A DNA stretch of 64,000 bases from Clostridiaceae bacterium (GCA_902363375.1 CABIZX010000001.1:1116001-1180000), one strand, 5' to 3'; positions 37,159 to 49,054 are shown, numbered from the stretch's first letter. A program made the numbers and translations. The notes: generated by a model not told the origin, from the sequence alone.

Positions 37159-40100
37159 TTACTTTCCTAAGTTAAAAACTTCTAAATCATTTATACTTAA
37201 ATTACGCTTCATTACTGTTACCATAGCCTTTAAGGTATCTAGGGAAGTCATTAATGAAACTCCGGACTCTACAGCTGTTCTTCTAAGCTTAAACCCATCA
37301 CGCTGAGAATCATTTCCTTTAGTTGGTGTATTAACTATCATATTTATAGATTTATTTCTAATAGCATCGACTATGTCAGGTTTTCCTTCACCAATTTTAT
37401 TAACTACTTCTGTATCTATGCCTTCACTTTGAAGCATTTTAGCAGTACCTTCTGTAGCTATCATCTTACAACCAAGTAAATTCATTTCCTTAGCTAATAC
37501 TAAAAATTCATTTTTATCACTATTGTTTATAGTTGCAAGTAATCTATCACCAGACTTTAGGATAGGTCTTTTAGCCGCTAAGAAACCCTTCATCATAGCT
37601 TCATCAAAGGTATGTCCTACACCAAGAACTTCTCCAGTAGATCTCATTTCAGGTCCAAGACTTACCTCAACTTTAGGAAGTTTTTCTGTAGAAAATATAG
37701 GTACTTTTACAGTTACAAAGTCAGGTTCAGGGCATATTTGTTCTGTATACCCCATATCTTCAAGAGATTCCCCAAGCATAGCACGAGTAGCTAATTCTAC
37801 TATAGGCACATTGGTAACTTTACTTATATAAGGAACTGTACGAGAGGCTCTTGGATTAACCTCTATAATATATATTTCTCCTTCAAACTCAATGAACTGA
37901 ATATTTATCATTCCAAGAACTTTAAGCTCTAAAGCAATTTTCTTTGTATATTCAAAGATAGTTTTCTTAGATTTCTCTGATATATTTTGAGAAGGGTATA
38001 TACTTATAGAATCTCCAGAGTGAATCCCAGCTTTTTCAAGATGCTCCATAATTCCTGGAATTAATATATTCTTACCATCACAGATGGCATCTACTTCGAT
38101 TTCTCTACCAACTAGATATCTATCGATTAAAACTGGATTCTTATGATCTCTTTTAAAGGAGTTTTCTAAATACTGTTTAAGTTCTTTTTCTCTATAAGTG
38201 ATCTCCATACCTTGTCCACCCAATACATAAGAAGGTCTGACAAGAACAGGGTATCCAAGCTTTTCAGCACCAGAAATTCCTTCCTCAAGGTTCCATACAG
38301 CTATTCCTTTAGGTCTATTTATATTAAGCTTTTCAAGCATTGCATCAAATCTTTCTCTATCTTCAGCTCTATCTATTCCCTCGGCATCTGTACCTAAAAT
38401 TTTGATACCATTCTCTCTTAAGAATTTAGAGAGTTTTATAGCTGTTTGACCACCAAATTGGAGTATTACACCTTCTGGCTTTTCTTTAGAGATTATATTA
38501 AGCACATCTTCTTCTGTTAGTGGCTCAAAATAAAGTTTATCAGATATATCAAAGTCCGTTGATACAGTTTCAGGATTATTATTTACAATAATGGTTTCTA
38601 TACCTTTCTTTTTAAGAGCTCTAACCGCATGAACAGAGCAATAATCAAATTCTATTCCTTGACCTATTCTAATAGGGCCTGAGCCTATAACCATTACTTT
38701 TCTTTTATTAGATACTACTACTTCATCAAATTCTTCATAGGTTGAGTAGTAATATGGAGATATAGCGTCAAATTCTCCAGCACAGGTATCTACCATCTTA
38801 TAGGTTGGCATAATATTATAAAGTTTTCTAAGGGTATATAATTCTACAGGGCTAATATTCATTAAATCCGCAATACCCTTATCTGAAAATCCTTTTTTCT
38901 TTAAAAGCTTTAGGTAGTCCTTATTTAAATCTTCTAATCTTGCTGTTTTTAAAAATTCTTCTTGTTCTACTATCCATTTGATTTTATTTATAAAGAAGGT
39001 ATCAATTCCTGTAACTTCTGCAAGTTTTTCTACTAAATATTTTCTTCTTAGCATTTCAGCTAAGTCAAATATTCTTTCATCATCAGGAACCATTACACTA
39101 CTTTTCAATTGTGAAAGGGTCTTTTCTTGAGATGGCTTATGCTCTAATACATATTTACCAATTTCTAAGGATCTAATTCCTTTTAAAAAGGCAGCTTCAA
39201 AGTTAGAACCTATGGCCATTATCTCTCCAGTAGCCATCATTTTAGTTCCCAAGGATTTATTTGCATTTTTAAATTTATCAAAAGGCCACTTTGGAATTTT
39301 TACAACCACATAGTCGAGGGCTGGTTCAAAAGATGCCATGGTCTTACCAGTAACAGAATTTATAATTTCGTCTAAGGTATATCCAAGAGCAATTTTTGCA
39401 GCAACCTTTGCTATAGGATACCCTGTAGCTTTTGATGCAAGAGCAGATGAACGAGAAACTCTAGGATTTATTTCAATAACAGCATATTCGAAACTATTAG
39501 GATTTAGAGCAAATTGAACATTGCAACCACCAATAATTCCAACGTCATCGATAATCTTTAAAGCAGAAGTTCTGAGCATTTGATATTCCTTATCTGAAAG
39601 AGTTTGAGAAGGAGCTACAACTATAGAATCTCCTGTATGAACACCAACAGGGTCTATATTTTCCATATTACATACAGTTATGCAATTTCCTTGAGAGTCA
39701 CGCATAACTTCATATTCAATTTCCTTCCATCCTTTAATACTTTTTTCTAGAAGCACTTGATTTACAGGGCTTAGAGCAAGGCCACTTTCTAATATGGTAA
39801 TTAATTCTTCTTCGGTATCTGCAATACCACCACCAGTACCACCTAGAGTATAAGCTGGCCTTACGATTACTGGATATCCAATTTTCTTTGCAAACTTAAT
39901 ACCAGCAGGTATATCATTTACTATATCTGATTCAATAACTGGTTCCTTAATTTTTTCCATTAATGCCTTAAATAAATCTCTATCTTCACCTTTTTTTATA
40001 GATTCAACAGAAGTGCCTATAATTTTAACTCCATACTTATCTAGTATGCCTTTTTCTGCAAGTTCTATGGTTAGATTTAAACCAGTTTGTCCACCCATTC

Positions 40101-40365
40101 CAGATAAAATACTATCTGGCTTTTCCTTTATTATAATTTTTTCTATAAACTCTGTAGTTAGGGGTTCTATGTAGATCTTATCTGCTATCTCTTTATCTGT
40201 CATTATAGTTGCAGGGTTAGAGTTTATTAGTATAGTTTCTATGCCTTCTTCCATAAGTGCTCTACAAGCTTGGGTTCCAGAGTAGTCAAACTCAGCTGAT
40301 TGTCCTATTACTATTGGACCAGATCCTATAATTAATACTTTTTTTATGTCATTTCTTTTACTCAT
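37159..40365 (-). CDS. carB: Carbamoyl-phosphate synthase, large subunit
   Basis: This 1068-residue subunit makes carbamoyl phosphate from bicarbonate, ammonia and two ATP for pyrimidine and arginine synthesis. The two homologous halves each start with VLIIGSGPI or [19 protein letters not shown] and contain an ATP-grasp domain (first [16 protein letters not shown], second [16 protein letters not shown]). The C-terminal MGS-like allosteric domain (about 930-1068) is present. Length is normal (about 1070). It follows carA by 46 bases with a GGAGGAATAATC SD. The upstream PyrR leader indicates pyrimidine control. Confidence 0.96.
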   Translation of the reverse strand: MSKRNDIKKVLIIGSGPIVIGQSAEFDYSGTQACRALMEEGIETILINSNPATIMTDKEIADKIYIEPLTTEFIEKIIIKEKPDSILSGMGGQTGLNLTIELAEKGILDKYGVKIIGTSVESIKKGEDRDLFKALMEKIKEPVIESDIVNDIPAGIKFAKKIGYPVIVRPAYTLGGTGGGIADTEEELITILESGLALSPVNQVLLEKSIKGWKEIEYEVMRDSQGNCITVCNMENIDPVGVHTGDSIVVAPSQTLSDKEYQMLRTSALKIIDDVGIIGGCNVQFALNPNSFEYAVIEINPRVSRSSALASKATGYPIAKVAAKIALGYTLDEIINSVTGKTMASFEPALDYVVVKIPKWPFDKFKNANKSLGTKMMATGEIMAIGSNFEAAFLKGIRSLEIGKYVLEHKPSQEKTLSQLKSSVMVPDDERIFDLAEMLRRKYLVEKLAEVTGIDTFFINKIKWIVEQEEFLKTARLEDLNKDYLKLLKKKGFSDKGIADLMNISPVELYTLRKLYNIMPTYKMVDTCAGEFDAISPYYYSTYEEFDEVVVSNKRKVMVIGSGPIRIGQGIEFDYCSVHAVRALKKKGIETIIVNNNPETVSTDFDISDKLYFEPLTEEDVLNIISKEKPEGVILQFGGQTAIKLSKFLRENGIKILGTDAEGIDRAEDRERFDAMLEKLNINRPKGIAVWNLEEGISGAEKLGYPVLVRPSYVLGGQGMEITYREKELKQYLENSFKRDHKNPVLIDRYLVGREIEVDAICDGKNILIPGIMEHLEKAGIHSGDSISIYPSQNISEKSKKTIFEYTKKIALELKVLGMINIQFIEFEGEIYIIEVNPRASRTVPYISKVTNVPIVELATRAMLGESLEDMGYTEQICPEPDFVTVKVPIFSTEKLPKVEVSLGPEMRSTGEVLGVGHTFDEAMMKGFLAAKRPILKSGDRLLATINNSDKNEFLVLAKEMNLLGCKMIATEGTAKMLQSEGIDTEVVNKIGEGKPDIVDAIRNKSINMIVNTPTKGNDSQRDGFKLRRTAVESGVSLMTSLDTLKAMVTVMKRNLSINDLEVFNLGK

Positions 40366-40411
40366 TGATTATTCCTCCTACATGAAAGCTCGCTGTCTTT
40401 CTTAATGTAAT

Positions 40412-41476
40412 TTATTTTATTAAGTCTAAAAATTTATCAAAGATAATGTTATTTTCTTTAGGGCCTGGTGATGCTTCAGGATGATATTGTACACTTGCCA
40501 CTGGTAATTCCTTATGCATCATACCTTCTAAGGTTCCATCATTAACACTTACGTGGGTAACCTCCATATTATCAGGTAGTTTTGAAACATAATATCCATG
40601 ATTTTGACTAGTTATATATACTTTATTTGATATGAGGTCTTTTACTGGGTGATTTGAACCTCTGTGGCCAAATTTAAGTTTACTAGTTTCTCCGCCAAAG
40701 GCCCATGCTAAAAGTTGATGTCCAAGGCAAATTCCACAAGTAGGTTTTGATATAGCCAATTTTTTTACTTCCTCAACAATATTTTGTAACTTCATAGGGT
40801 CCCCAGGACCGTTAGATAAGAATACTAAATCGGGATTTACTGATAAAATCTTTTCTGCTGTGGATATAGCAGGAAAGACAGTTAGTCTACAGTTCCTTTC
40901 TGTGAAGTTTCTTAAAATGTTTGACTTAACTCCAAAATCTACAACGGCAACGTGAGGTCCCGAACCAGGTATTTCATAAACTTCACTAGTTGATACTTTA
41001 TAGACAGCGTCGTCATTTTGAAATTTTTCTAACTTATCTTTTATATCTTCTAGTGATAAGTTTTTAGTAGTTATATAGCCTTTCATAGATCCATAGTCTC
41101 TTAAAATTTTAGTAAGGGCTCTGGTATCGATACCTTCTAGCCCAAAGATTTTGTTTTCTATAAGATATCCATCTAATTCCATTTCGCATCTGAAATTTGA
41201 AGGATTATTAGATTTTTCTCTTACGATAAATCCGTTAACTTTAGGGGAAGAAGACTCTAAATCTTCTAAATTAATTCCGTAGTTTCCAATTAGTGGATAT
41301 GTCATGGCGACAATTTGACCATAATAAGATGGATCTGTAAGAGTTTCTTGATAACCAGTCATAGATGTATTAAATACTACTTCTCCAACAGTGTCATCAA
41401 TATATCCAAAGGCCTTACCTTTGAATTCCATTCCGTTTTCCAATATAAGTTTTGCTTCAATATTTTTTGTTTTCAA
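40412..41476 (-). CDS. carA: Carbamoyl-phosphate synthase, small (glutaminase) subunit
   Basis: This 354-residue subunit releases ammonia from glutamine for CarB. The N-terminal CPSase domain (FNTSMTGYQETLTDPSYYGQ) is followed by a class I glutamine amidotransferase with nucleophile Cys in CGICLGHQLLA and the His/Glu pair in QYHPEASPG. I chose the TTG at 41476: GGAGGG lies 6 bases before it, and the longer frame would begin inside the SD. It forms an operon with carB and has a PyrR-type leader. Confidence 0.95.
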   Translation of the reverse strand: MKTKNIEAKLILENGMEFKGKAFGYIDDTVGEVVFNTSMTGYQETLTDPSYYGQIVAMTYPLIGNYGINLEDLESSSPKVNGFIVREKSNNPSNFRCEMELDGYLIENKIFGLEGIDTRALTKILRDYGSMKGYITTKNLSLEDIKDKLEKFQNDDAVYKVSTSEVYEIPGSGPHVAVVDFGVKSNILRNFTERNCRLTVFPAISTAEKILSVNPDLVFLSNGPGDPMKLQNIVEEVKKLAISKPTCGICLGHQLLAWAFGGETSKLKFGHRGSNHPVKDLISNKVYITSQNHGYYVSKLPDNMEVTHVSVNDGTLEGMMHKELPVASVQYHPEASPGPKENNIIFDKFLDLIK

Positions 41477-41509
41477 GAAAAACCCTCCAATCAAAATAAA
41501 TTAGTGTAT

Positions 41510-41637
41510 AACAAAAAGGACAATAAATAGGGCAAATTATATTTTGCTAAGTTTATCATCCTATGGGTTTCTCTTTAAAATAATTATACTTCTAGCCATT
41601 ATTCCTGTCTCCCTTCTTGGCCTCTCTGGACCAACTT
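41510..41637 (-). promoter_or_regulatory. PyrR-binding leader and terminator (pyr attenuator) of carAB
   Basis: On the minus strand the leader contains a PyrR box (core GGTCCAGAGAGGCC, about 41619-41632) and farther down a terminator: arms 41552-41562 and 41517-41527 form an 11-bp stem (two G-U pairs) with an inner GCAAA/TTTGC hairpin, followed by TTTTTGTT. It is the same design as the uraA leader. Confidence 0.82.
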
Positions 41638-41658
41638 AAAAGTAGATTTGTCTTTTTA

Positions 41659-41687
41659 ATTTTATAAAAAGCTTTTTAAAATGTCAA
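41659..41687 (-). promoter_or_regulatory. Sigma-A promoter of carAB
   Basis: On the minus strand TTGACA (41682-41687), a 17-base spacer and TAAAAT (41659-41664) form a good vegetative promoter. The transcript should begin near 41652, just before the PyrR box. Confidence 0.83.
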
Positions 41688-41800
41688 CAATAAAATAAAT
41701 TTATTAATACAAAATATGACTTTTAAGGATTAATAAAAATAAATATTTGATGAATAAATCTAATAGAATTACTAACAATAATCTCGGGAGGTGATAATAA

Positions 41801-41929
41801 ATGAACAAGAATAATAACAACAACTGCCAAAATAACAATAATAAAAATAACAACAATAAAAATAACAATAACCTAAAAAATAATAAACAAAATTCACAAA
41901 ATAATTGTGAAAACAACAACTTAAGATAG
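41801..41929 (+). CDS. Asn-rich 42-residue peptide, copy 1
   Basis: This small ORF has a near-ideal SD (GGGAGGTGATAAT) before its ATG. The product has 26 Asn among 42 residues, with Lys, Gln and two Cys at positions 9 and 36. It is hydrophilic, with no membrane segment. It is a paralogue of the next ORF: same length, same Cys9-Gln10 and Cys36. I know no characterised function. Asn-rich, Cys-bearing peptides are seen in spore-forming Firmicutes, where spore-layer roles are plausible. The repetitive codons (AAT/AAC/AAA) can inflate chance ORFs, but the SD and paired copy argue for translation. Confidence 0.68.
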   Translation: MNKNNNNNCQNNNNKNNNNKNNNNLKNNKQNSQNNCENNNLR

Positions 41930-41988
41930 TAAAGAACACATTCTTAAATATCTAAGTTATTAATTAAAAAAATCATGAGGTGATTATA

Positions 41989-42117
41989 ATGGATAATAAC
42001 AATAAAAATAACTGCCAAAACAATAATAAAAATAAGAACAACAACAATAAAAATAATAACAATAATAAGAATAACAATTTGCAAAATCAAAATTGTCAAA
42101 AAAATAATTGTCAATAA
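41989..42117 (+). CDS. Asn-rich 42-residue peptide, copy 2
   Basis: This second member lies 59 bases after the first with a TGAGGTGATTATA SD. It also has 42 residues, mostly Asn and Lys, with Cys at 9, 36 and 41 and Gln at both 10 and the C-terminus. The match in length, SD and Cys positions indicates a tandem duplication. A third small gene with another GAGGTG SD follows, so the three may be one transcript ending at the hairpin near 42365. Function is unknown. Confidence 0.68.
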   Translation: MDNNNKNNCQNNNKNKNNNNKNNNNNKNNNLQNQNCQKNNCQ

Positions 42118-42181
42118 TTGATTATTTATAGCTCATAAAATGTATTTGAATCGTACTAACTCTTTAATTATGAGGTGTGCT

Positions 42182-42355
42182 ATGATGAATGAAAAAAATA
42201 ATAATACATTAAAGAACTATGACAATAACAATTTCAATGGCATAAATTTAAAGGCCATTGGTAATTACACTAAGGGTGCTGTAGAAAATTTTGAGAAAAA
42301 CATCGTTAGTGAAACAAATTATCTAGAGAAAGTAAATAAAAATTTAGATAAATAA
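42182..42355 (+). CDS. Small 57-residue Asn-rich protein
   Basis: This polar protein starts at ATG 42182 or 42185, as the SD GAGGTG at 42172-42177 fits both; an upstream ATG at 42140 has no SD. An Asn/Lys-rich N-terminal third (residues 3-20) is followed by a likely helical part (AIGNYTKGAVENFEKNIVSE). It follows the two Asn-rich peptides on the same strand and shares their SD style. A strong terminator ends the cluster. No known family is recognised. Confidence 0.63.
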   Translation: MMNEKNNNTLKNYDNNNFNGINLKAIGNYTKGAVENFEKNIVSETNYLEKVNKNLDK

Positions 42356-42364
42356 TATTATTAT

Positions 42365-42406
42365 AGAAGCTGAGATGAATTTAAATTCATCTCAGCTTCT
42401 TTTTAT
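42365..42406 (+). terminator. Terminator of the Asn-rich cluster
   Basis: A perfect 18-bp palindromic stem (42365-42382 with 42383-42400) is followed by TTTTATT. Confidence 0.92.
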
Positions 42407-42484
42407 TAAATTTTACTAACACCCATTGCAATTGTGTTTTAATTATATATTATATTAATTATAGAATTATTTAAGGAGTATATT

Positions 42485-42847
42485 ATGAGTTGTTTAGGAA
42501 ATATTATTTGGTTTGCATTTGGAGGCTTGGTTGCGAGTTTACAATGGCTTTTAACAGGAGTACTATGGTGTATAACTATAGTGGGTATACCAGTAGGTTT
42601 GCAATGTTTTAAATTAGCAAGATTGCAATTTGCGCCCTTTGGTAAGGAGGTCATTACAACTAATGATAGTAGCATAGGATTTTTGCTAAATATTTTATGG
42701 GTTATATTTGGGGGGTTACCACTTGCAATAACTAATTTAATTAGTGCATTAGTGCTTTCTATTACTATAATAGGAATACCTTTTGCTGCACAATCTTTAA
42801 AAATGGCCAAGTTATCTTTAGCACCCTTTGGAAAAGAGGTAGTCTAA
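42485..42847 (+). CDS. YccF family membrane protein
   Basis: This 120-residue membrane protein is built of two similar halves, each with hydrophobic segments and the repeated ending APFGKEV. The halves are residues about 1-57 (GNIIWFAFGGLVASLQWLLTG) and 63-120 (LLNILWVIFGGLPLAITNLI). These are YccF domain signatures. The function of YccF is unknown. The ATG has an AAGGAG SD. The next gene is 58 bases away, possibly co-transcribed. Confidence 0.86.
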   Translation: MSCLGNIIWFAFGGLVASLQWLLTGVLWCITIVGIPVGLQCFKLARLQFAPFGKEVITTNDSSIGFLLNILWVIFGGLPLAITNLISALVLSITIIGIPFAAQSLKMAKLSLAPFGKEVV

Positions 42848-42905
42848 GATTTAAATTAAGTATTTAAATCTTAGAGTAGTACTAGTTTAATATATAGGAG
42901 GAAAT

Positions 42906-43166
42906 ATGAGAGATATATCAAAGGTAAAAGGCAAAATTTTTAGGCATTTTAAAGGGGACTTATATTTATTTGAGGATATTGTAATAAATTCAGAAACCCA
43001 AGAGAAAATGGTGCTTTATAGAGCTTTGTATGGTGAATGTGGTTTATTTGTGAGACCTTATGACATGTTTGTTGAAAAAGTGCCAAAGGATAAGATAAAT
43101 CCTACAGGACAAAAGTATAGATTTGAAGAAATAACAGTAGAAAGTGAAAATATTCGTAGTAAATAA
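42906..43166 (+). CDS. DUF1653 protein
   Basis: This 86-residue cytosolic protein matches the DUF1653 family: GKIFRHFKGDLYLFEDI, then KMVLYRALYGECGLFVRPYDMFVE. The family is widespread and of unknown function, a small beta-rich domain often near hydrolases or transporters. The ATG has an ATAGGAGG SD. The Phe-rich C-terminus (KYRFEEI) is typical. Confidence 0.87.
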   Translation: MRDISKVKGKIFRHFKGDLYLFEDIVINSETQEKMVLYRALYGECGLFVRPYDMFVEKVPKDKINPTGQKYRFEEITVESENIRSK

Positions 43167-43186
43167 TAGTACAAAGTATAAATCTA

Positions 43187-43195
43187 TGTTATAAT
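43187..43195 (+). promoter_or_regulatory. Extended -10 promoter for the ABC-F gene
   Basis: TGTTATAAT is a perfect extended -10 (TG-N-TATAAT) between the DUF1653 stop and the hairpin. The transcript should start near 43202, leaving a leader of about 75 bases. Confidence 0.65.
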
Positions 43196-43220
43196 AGTAA
43201 TCGTATGTTTAAATGAATAG

Positions 43221-44858
<1,638 letters not shown>

Positions 44859-44950
44859 AGCATATTATGAAATATAAATCATAATAATATTAGTTGAATG
44901 ATATTATGCATAAGATAAACATTTATTTGCATAAATATGAATTAATTTAG

Positions 44951-44979
44951 TTGACATTCTAACAATATTTATTTATAAT
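44951..44979 (+). promoter_or_regulatory. Sigma-A promoter of argS
   Basis: TTGACA (44951-44956), a 17-base spacer and TATAAT (44974-44979) are both consensus. The transcript starts near 44986 and reads into the T-box leader. Confidence 0.92.
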
Positions 44980-45000
44980 ACAAATAATATAAAATTTAAT

Positions 45001-45284
45001 ATGAAAATTCTATGAGAAGGACAGTACTTTCTTTATTAATTCTTAAAGCGAGTGGAGGATGGTGTAAGCTCTACAAGAATCGAAGAATCTTAGCAAGTAA
45101 TTGTAAAGAAATTTATTTATAGTAAATTAGGAAGAGAGCCTTGGAGAAGCTGCCCCAAAAGATTACTTAGTAGGGTAAGTCGTAATTAGCGTTAAAATTG
45201 TGAGTGGACTTTTGTATAAGTCAATTAGAGTGGTACCACGGATATATACCCGTCTCTTTCCTATGGAAAGGGACGGGTTTTTTA
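45001..45284 (+). promoter_or_regulatory. T-box riboswitch leader of argS
   Basis: A full T-box leader precedes argS. It has the Stem I motifs (GAGAAGGACAGTACT near 45013-45027 and the distal-loop-like GGAGGATGG near 45055-45063). The T-box itself is AGAGTGGTACCACGG at 45227-45241, and a terminator hairpin follows (45248-45278 with a T run). The likely specifier codon is AGA at about 45084-45086, fitting tRNA-Arg. Uncharged tRNA would pair with the T-box and prevent termination. Confidence 0.93.
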
Positions 45285-45340
45285 TATGTATTTTGAACTT
45301 TTGACAATGAGAAGATACTAAAACAAGAGGAGGATTTATT

Positions 45341-47035
45341 ATGGATTATAAAAGTATAATAGCAGAAAATTTATGTAAGCATATAGATATGGACAAGGAA
45401 ACAATAGAAAGACTTGTTGAAAATCCACCAAAGCCAGAAATGGGGGATTTTGCATTTCCATGTTTTCAGTTAGCAAAATCTATGAAAAAGGCACCAAATA
45501 TGATAGCACAAGATTTAAAAGCATCATTAGATAGTATAGATGGCTTTGAAAAAATAGAAGCCTTTGGACCTTATATAAACTTTTTTGTGGCTAAAAATGA
45601 TTTTATGAAGGAAATCATTGAAAGAATATTAAATGAAAAAGAAAACTATGGAAATACAAAAGAAGGAGAAGGAAAGAATGTAATTGTTGAATATTGTTCA
45701 GCTAACATTGCTAAACCATTCCATGTAGGACACTTGTATACTACAATGATTGGTAATTCTCTTTATAAAATATTCAATTCTCAAGGATATAACGCTATAG
45801 GAATAAATCATCTAGGAGATTGGGGAACTCAATTCGGTAAACTTATATATGCATATAACCATTGGGGAGATGAAAAAGCCCTAGAAGAAGAACCAATTAA
45901 AGAAATGCTAAGAGTTTATGTAAAGTTTCATGAGGAGGCAGAAAAAAATCCTGCCCTTGATGATGAAGGTAGAAAGCATTTTAAACTTTTAGAAGATGGT
46001 AATGAAGAAGAAGTTAAGCTTTGGACTAAATTTAAAGACTTAAGTCTAAAGGAATTTGATAAATTATTTGAAATGTTAAATGTTAAATTTGATTCCTTTG
46101 CTGGAGAGAGCTTCTATCAAGATAAGATGGATGCGGTCATTGATGAGATTGAAGAGAAGGGATTACTTACAGAAAGCAATGGAGCTAAGGTTGTTATGCT
46201 TGATGAACTTAATATCCCACCTTGTATAATCAAGAAGGCTGATGGAGCTACAATATATGCAACTCGTGATTTAGCGGCTATGTTCTATAGAAAGAAAACT
46301 TATGATTTTTATAAAAATATATATGTAGTTGCAAAGGACCAATCACTTCACTTTAAACAGGTATTTAGCACTGTTAAAAAGATGGGTTATGACTGGGCTG
46401 ACGATTGTATACATGTACCATTTGGATTAGTTCGTTTTCCAGATAAAAAGCTTTCTACAAGAAAAGGGGATGTAGTATTCCTTGAAGACTTATTAAATGA
46501 AGCTGTAGTTAAAACAGAAGAAATAATAAATGAAAAAAATCCTACATTAGAAAATAAAAGAGAAGTAGCTAAAAAAGTAGGAATAGGAGCAGTTGTCTTT
46601 GCTTATCTTAAAAATTCAAGAGAGAGAGACATAATCTTTGATTGGGATGAAATGCTTAGCTTTGAAGGAGAGACTGGACCATATGTTCAATATACCTATG
46701 CAAGAGGAAAGAGTATTCTAAGAAAGTTAGGAGAAGGAACTGGCAAAGTTGATTACAATAAGCTTATTTCAGAGGAAGAGTTTGAACTAGTAAAAACTTT
46801 ATCTGGATTTAATAATGCTATTAAGCAAGCATTAGATAAATTACAGCCAAGCATAGTTACAAGATTTACTATAGATGTAGCTAAAGCTTTTAATAAATTT
46901 TATAACTCTGTAAATATATCTAATTCAGAGGACGAAGTGACAAAAAATACTCGATTAGCTTTAGTTAAGGCTACCCTTCAAGTGATAGAAAATGGACTAC
47001 ATCTTATAGGTCTTGAAACAGTAGATGAAATGTAA
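45341..47035 (+). CDS. argS: Arginyl-tRNA synthetase
   Basis: This 564-residue class I synthetase charges tRNA-Arg. The HIGH motif appears in [12 protein letters not shown] near 118-129 and the KMSKS counterpart in [10 protein letters not shown] near 369-378. An N-terminal Add1 domain (about 1-110) and a C-terminal DALR anticodon-binding domain (about 450-564) complete the family layout. Length (about 560) is normal. The SD GAGGAGG is strong. Expression should be controlled by the T-box leader directly upstream. Confidence 0.96.
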   Translation: MDYKSIIAENLCKHIDMDKETIERLVENPPKPEMGDFAFPCFQLAKSMKKAPNMIAQDLKASLDSIDGFEKIEAFGPYINFFVAKNDFMKEIIERILNEKENYGNTKEGEGKNVIVEYCSANIAKPFHVGHLYTTMIGNSLYKIFNSQGYNAIGINHLGDWGTQFGKLIYAYNHWGDEKALEEEPIKEMLRVYVKFHEEAEKNPALDDEGRKHFKLLEDGNEEEVKLWTKFKDLSLKEFDKLFEMLNVKFDSFAGESFYQDKMDAVIDEIEEKGLLTESNGAKVVMLDELNIPPCIIKKADGATIYATRDLAAMFYRKKTYDFYKNIYVVAKDQSLHFKQVFSTVKKMGYDWADDCIHVPFGLVRFPDKKLSTRKGDVVFLEDLLNEAVVKTEEIINEKNPTLENKREVAKKVGIGAVVFAYLKNSRERDIIFDWDEMLSFEGETGPYVQYTYARGKSILRKLGEGTGKVDYNKLISEEEFELVKTLSGFNNAIKQALDKLQPSIVTRFTIDVAKAFNKFYNSVNISNSEDEVTKNTRLALVKATLQVIENGLHLIGLETVDEM

Positions 47036-47056
47036 CAATAAAATTTAGCAGGTAAT

Positions 47057-47098
47057 AAAAATCCCTTTGATAAACAAGTTATCAAAGGGATTTTTTAT
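47057..47098. terminator. Bidirectional terminator
   Basis: A 17-bp stem (47057-47073 with 47079-47095) has A's on the left and T's on the right. It ends argS and the converging feo operon. Confidence 0.9.
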
Positions 47099-47262
47099 TA
47101 GTTATGTTTTTTATCATCATCTTTTTTTATTGTATTAACAAAGTTAGGGCATTTAGATGTACAACTACCACAATTACATCCTTTAGACTTTTTCTTTAAG
47201 TTTTTAAACAATAAAAATGTTGCTAATATAACAATAAGTATAGTTATTAATATTTCTAACAT
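47098..47262 (-). CDS. FeoB-associated Cys-rich membrane protein
   Basis: This 54-residue protein has one N-terminal membrane helix (about 3-20, LEILITILIVILATFLLF) followed by a positively charged stretch and a Cys cluster, GCNCGSCTSKC (residues 28-38), and an acidic/basic tail. Such short proteins sit behind feoB in many Clostridia and probably help or regulate Fe(II) entry; their role is not proven. It lies 12 bases after feoB with an AGAGGTGAT SD before the ATG at 47262. Confidence 0.88.
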   Translation of the reverse strand: MLEILITILIVILATFLLFKNLKKKSKGCNCGSCTSKCPNFVNTIKKDDDKKHN

Positions 47263-47274
47263 GATATCACCTCT

Positions 47275-49053
47275 TTAAAATATAAGTAAAGCTAAACGAT
47301 ATATTCCAAAGGAAAAAATCCATGCTACAATAAATTGATATATAACTGAAAATACAGCAAGTTTTCCACTGAACTCTTTTTTAAAGGTAGCTACAACTGA
47401 TACACATGGTGTATATAGTAAAGTAAATACTAAGAAAGCAATACCACTTGCCACAGTAAAGGTTGCAGCTAGATGAGCAGCTAGATCCCCAGTATAAAGA
47501 ACACCAAGAGTTCCTATAACTACTTCTTTTGCCATAAGCCCTGTTAATAGTGCTACAGAATTTTCCCATGTACCAAAGCCTAATGGAACAAAAATAGGCG
47601 ATATAAAGTTACCTATAGATGCAAGAAAACTCTCGTTAATTTCAGTCATTCCATTCATATTAAAGTTTGACAAGAACCAAACTAGAACTGATATAGAGAA
47701 AATTAGAGTTCCAGCCTTTTTTAAGAAACCTTTACCTTTTTCCCAAGTATGGGTCATTAAACTCCTAAGCTCAGGAAGCTTATATTCAGGAAGTTCTATG
47801 ATAAATGGCTCTTCATCTTTTTTGAATAAGGTATTCTTAAATATAAAGGCCATTATAAAGGCTACTATAAGTCCTAAAAAGTATAATCCAAAAATAACTA
47901 AAGACTCATGACCAGCAAATAGTGCACCAGCAAATAGTGCATATACAGGTAGTTTAGCATTACAAGACATAAAAGGAATTATTAATGCTGTTAACTTTCT
48001 ATCCTTTTCACTTTCTAAAGTTCTAGCGGACATTATTCCAGGAACAGAACATCCAAAGCCCATTATTAAAGGAATAAAAGCTTTACCAGAAAGTCCTAGT
48101 TTTCTCATTAACTTGTCCATGATAAATGCTGTTCTAGCCATATAGCCGCTATCTTCAAGAAAGCTTATTCCTATAAATAGAGTTAATATAATAGGTAAAA
48201 ATACAATTACAGAACCAACACCGCCAATAATACCATCAATTATTAGTGATCTAAACCAAGGTGAAGCATTAGACAAAGGTATCTCTATTAAAGATACAAA
48301 GCTTTCATTAACTAGTTTATCAGCTAATTCTTGTAAAGGTCCACCAACCCAGTCAAAAGTAAACTTAAAAATAATATACATAATTGCTAAAAATATAGGG
48401 TAGGCTAAAAATTTATTAAGAACAATGGAATCTATTTTTTCAGTAATAGTATTTGTATTTGATTTTTTACCTTCTACACATTTATTTAAAATGTTTTCTA
48501 TATATAAATAGGTTTTCGTCTCATTCATTTTATAAAATTCATGCTTGGAATTAATGGTTTTATCCAAATCTTCAAAGGAATCCTTAGTAAGAAGAAAATC
48601 TTTAACTTCTTTTACACCTTCACCTTTGGATGCAGATATAGGCATTATAGCTACACCTAATTCCTCAGATAAATCTGAATAATTTATATGGATTCCTTTA
48701 CTTTCAGCTACATCTATCATATTTACTACTAATAATATAGGTTTATTGAATTCGGTTAATTGAGATGTCAGGTAAAGATTCCTTTCTAGGTTAGAGCCAT
48801 CTATTATATTTATAATTAGATCTACTTCATCTGTGTACAAGAAATTTTTAGACACTTTTTCTTCATTAGAAAAGGTATCCATAGCATATATACCTGGTAG
48901 GTCTACAATTTTTATATCCTTCGATAAATAACCTTCTTTTTTATCTACAGTTACACCTGCCCAGTTACCTACATATTGGTTAGAACCTGTTAGTGCATTA
49001 AATAAAGTCGTTTTTCCTACATTAGGATTACCAATAAGGGCGATGGTTTTCAT
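47275..49053 (-). CDS. feoB: Ferrous iron transporter FeoB
   Basis: This 592-residue inner-membrane protein imports Fe(II). A cytosolic G domain opens it with GNPNVGKTTLF (G1), GNWAGVTVD (G2), DLPGIYAMD (G3) and NMID (G4). A GDI-like helical part (about 150-205) follows, then the membrane domain with two FeoB gates, marked by IPLIMGFGCSVPGIM and PFMSCNAKLPVY. It is shorter than E. coli FeoB (773), as is common in Firmicutes. It lies in one operon with feoA (1 base gap) and the small Cys-rich gene, behind Fur-like sites. Confidence 0.95.
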   Translation of the reverse strand: MKTIALIGNPNVGKTTLFNALTGSNQYVGNWAGVTVDKKEGYLSKDIKIVDLPGIYAMDTFSNEEKVSKNFLYTDEVDLIINIIDGSNLERNLYLTSQLTEFNKPILLVVNMIDVAESKGIHINYSDLSEELGVAIMPISASKGEGVKEVKDFLLTKDSFEDLDKTINSKHEFYKMNETKTYLYIENILNKCVEGKKSNTNTITEKIDSIVLNKFLAYPIFLAIMYIIFKFTFDWVGGPLQELADKLVNESFVSLIEIPLSNASPWFRSLIIDGIIGGVGSVIVFLPIILTLFIGISFLEDSGYMARTAFIMDKLMRKLGLSGKAFIPLIMGFGCSVPGIMSARTLESEKDRKLTALIIPFMSCNAKLPVYALFAGALFAGHESLVIFGLYFLGLIVAFIMAFIFKNTLFKKDEEPFIIELPEYKLPELRSLMTHTWEKGKGFLKKAGTLIFSISVLVWFLSNFNMNGMTEINESFLASIGNFISPIFVPLGFGTWENSVALLTGLMAKEVVIGTLGVLYTGDLAAHLAATFTVASGIAFLVFTLLYTPCVSVVATFKKEFSGKLAVFSVIYQFIVAWIFSFGIYRLALLIF

Positions 49054-49054
49054 A

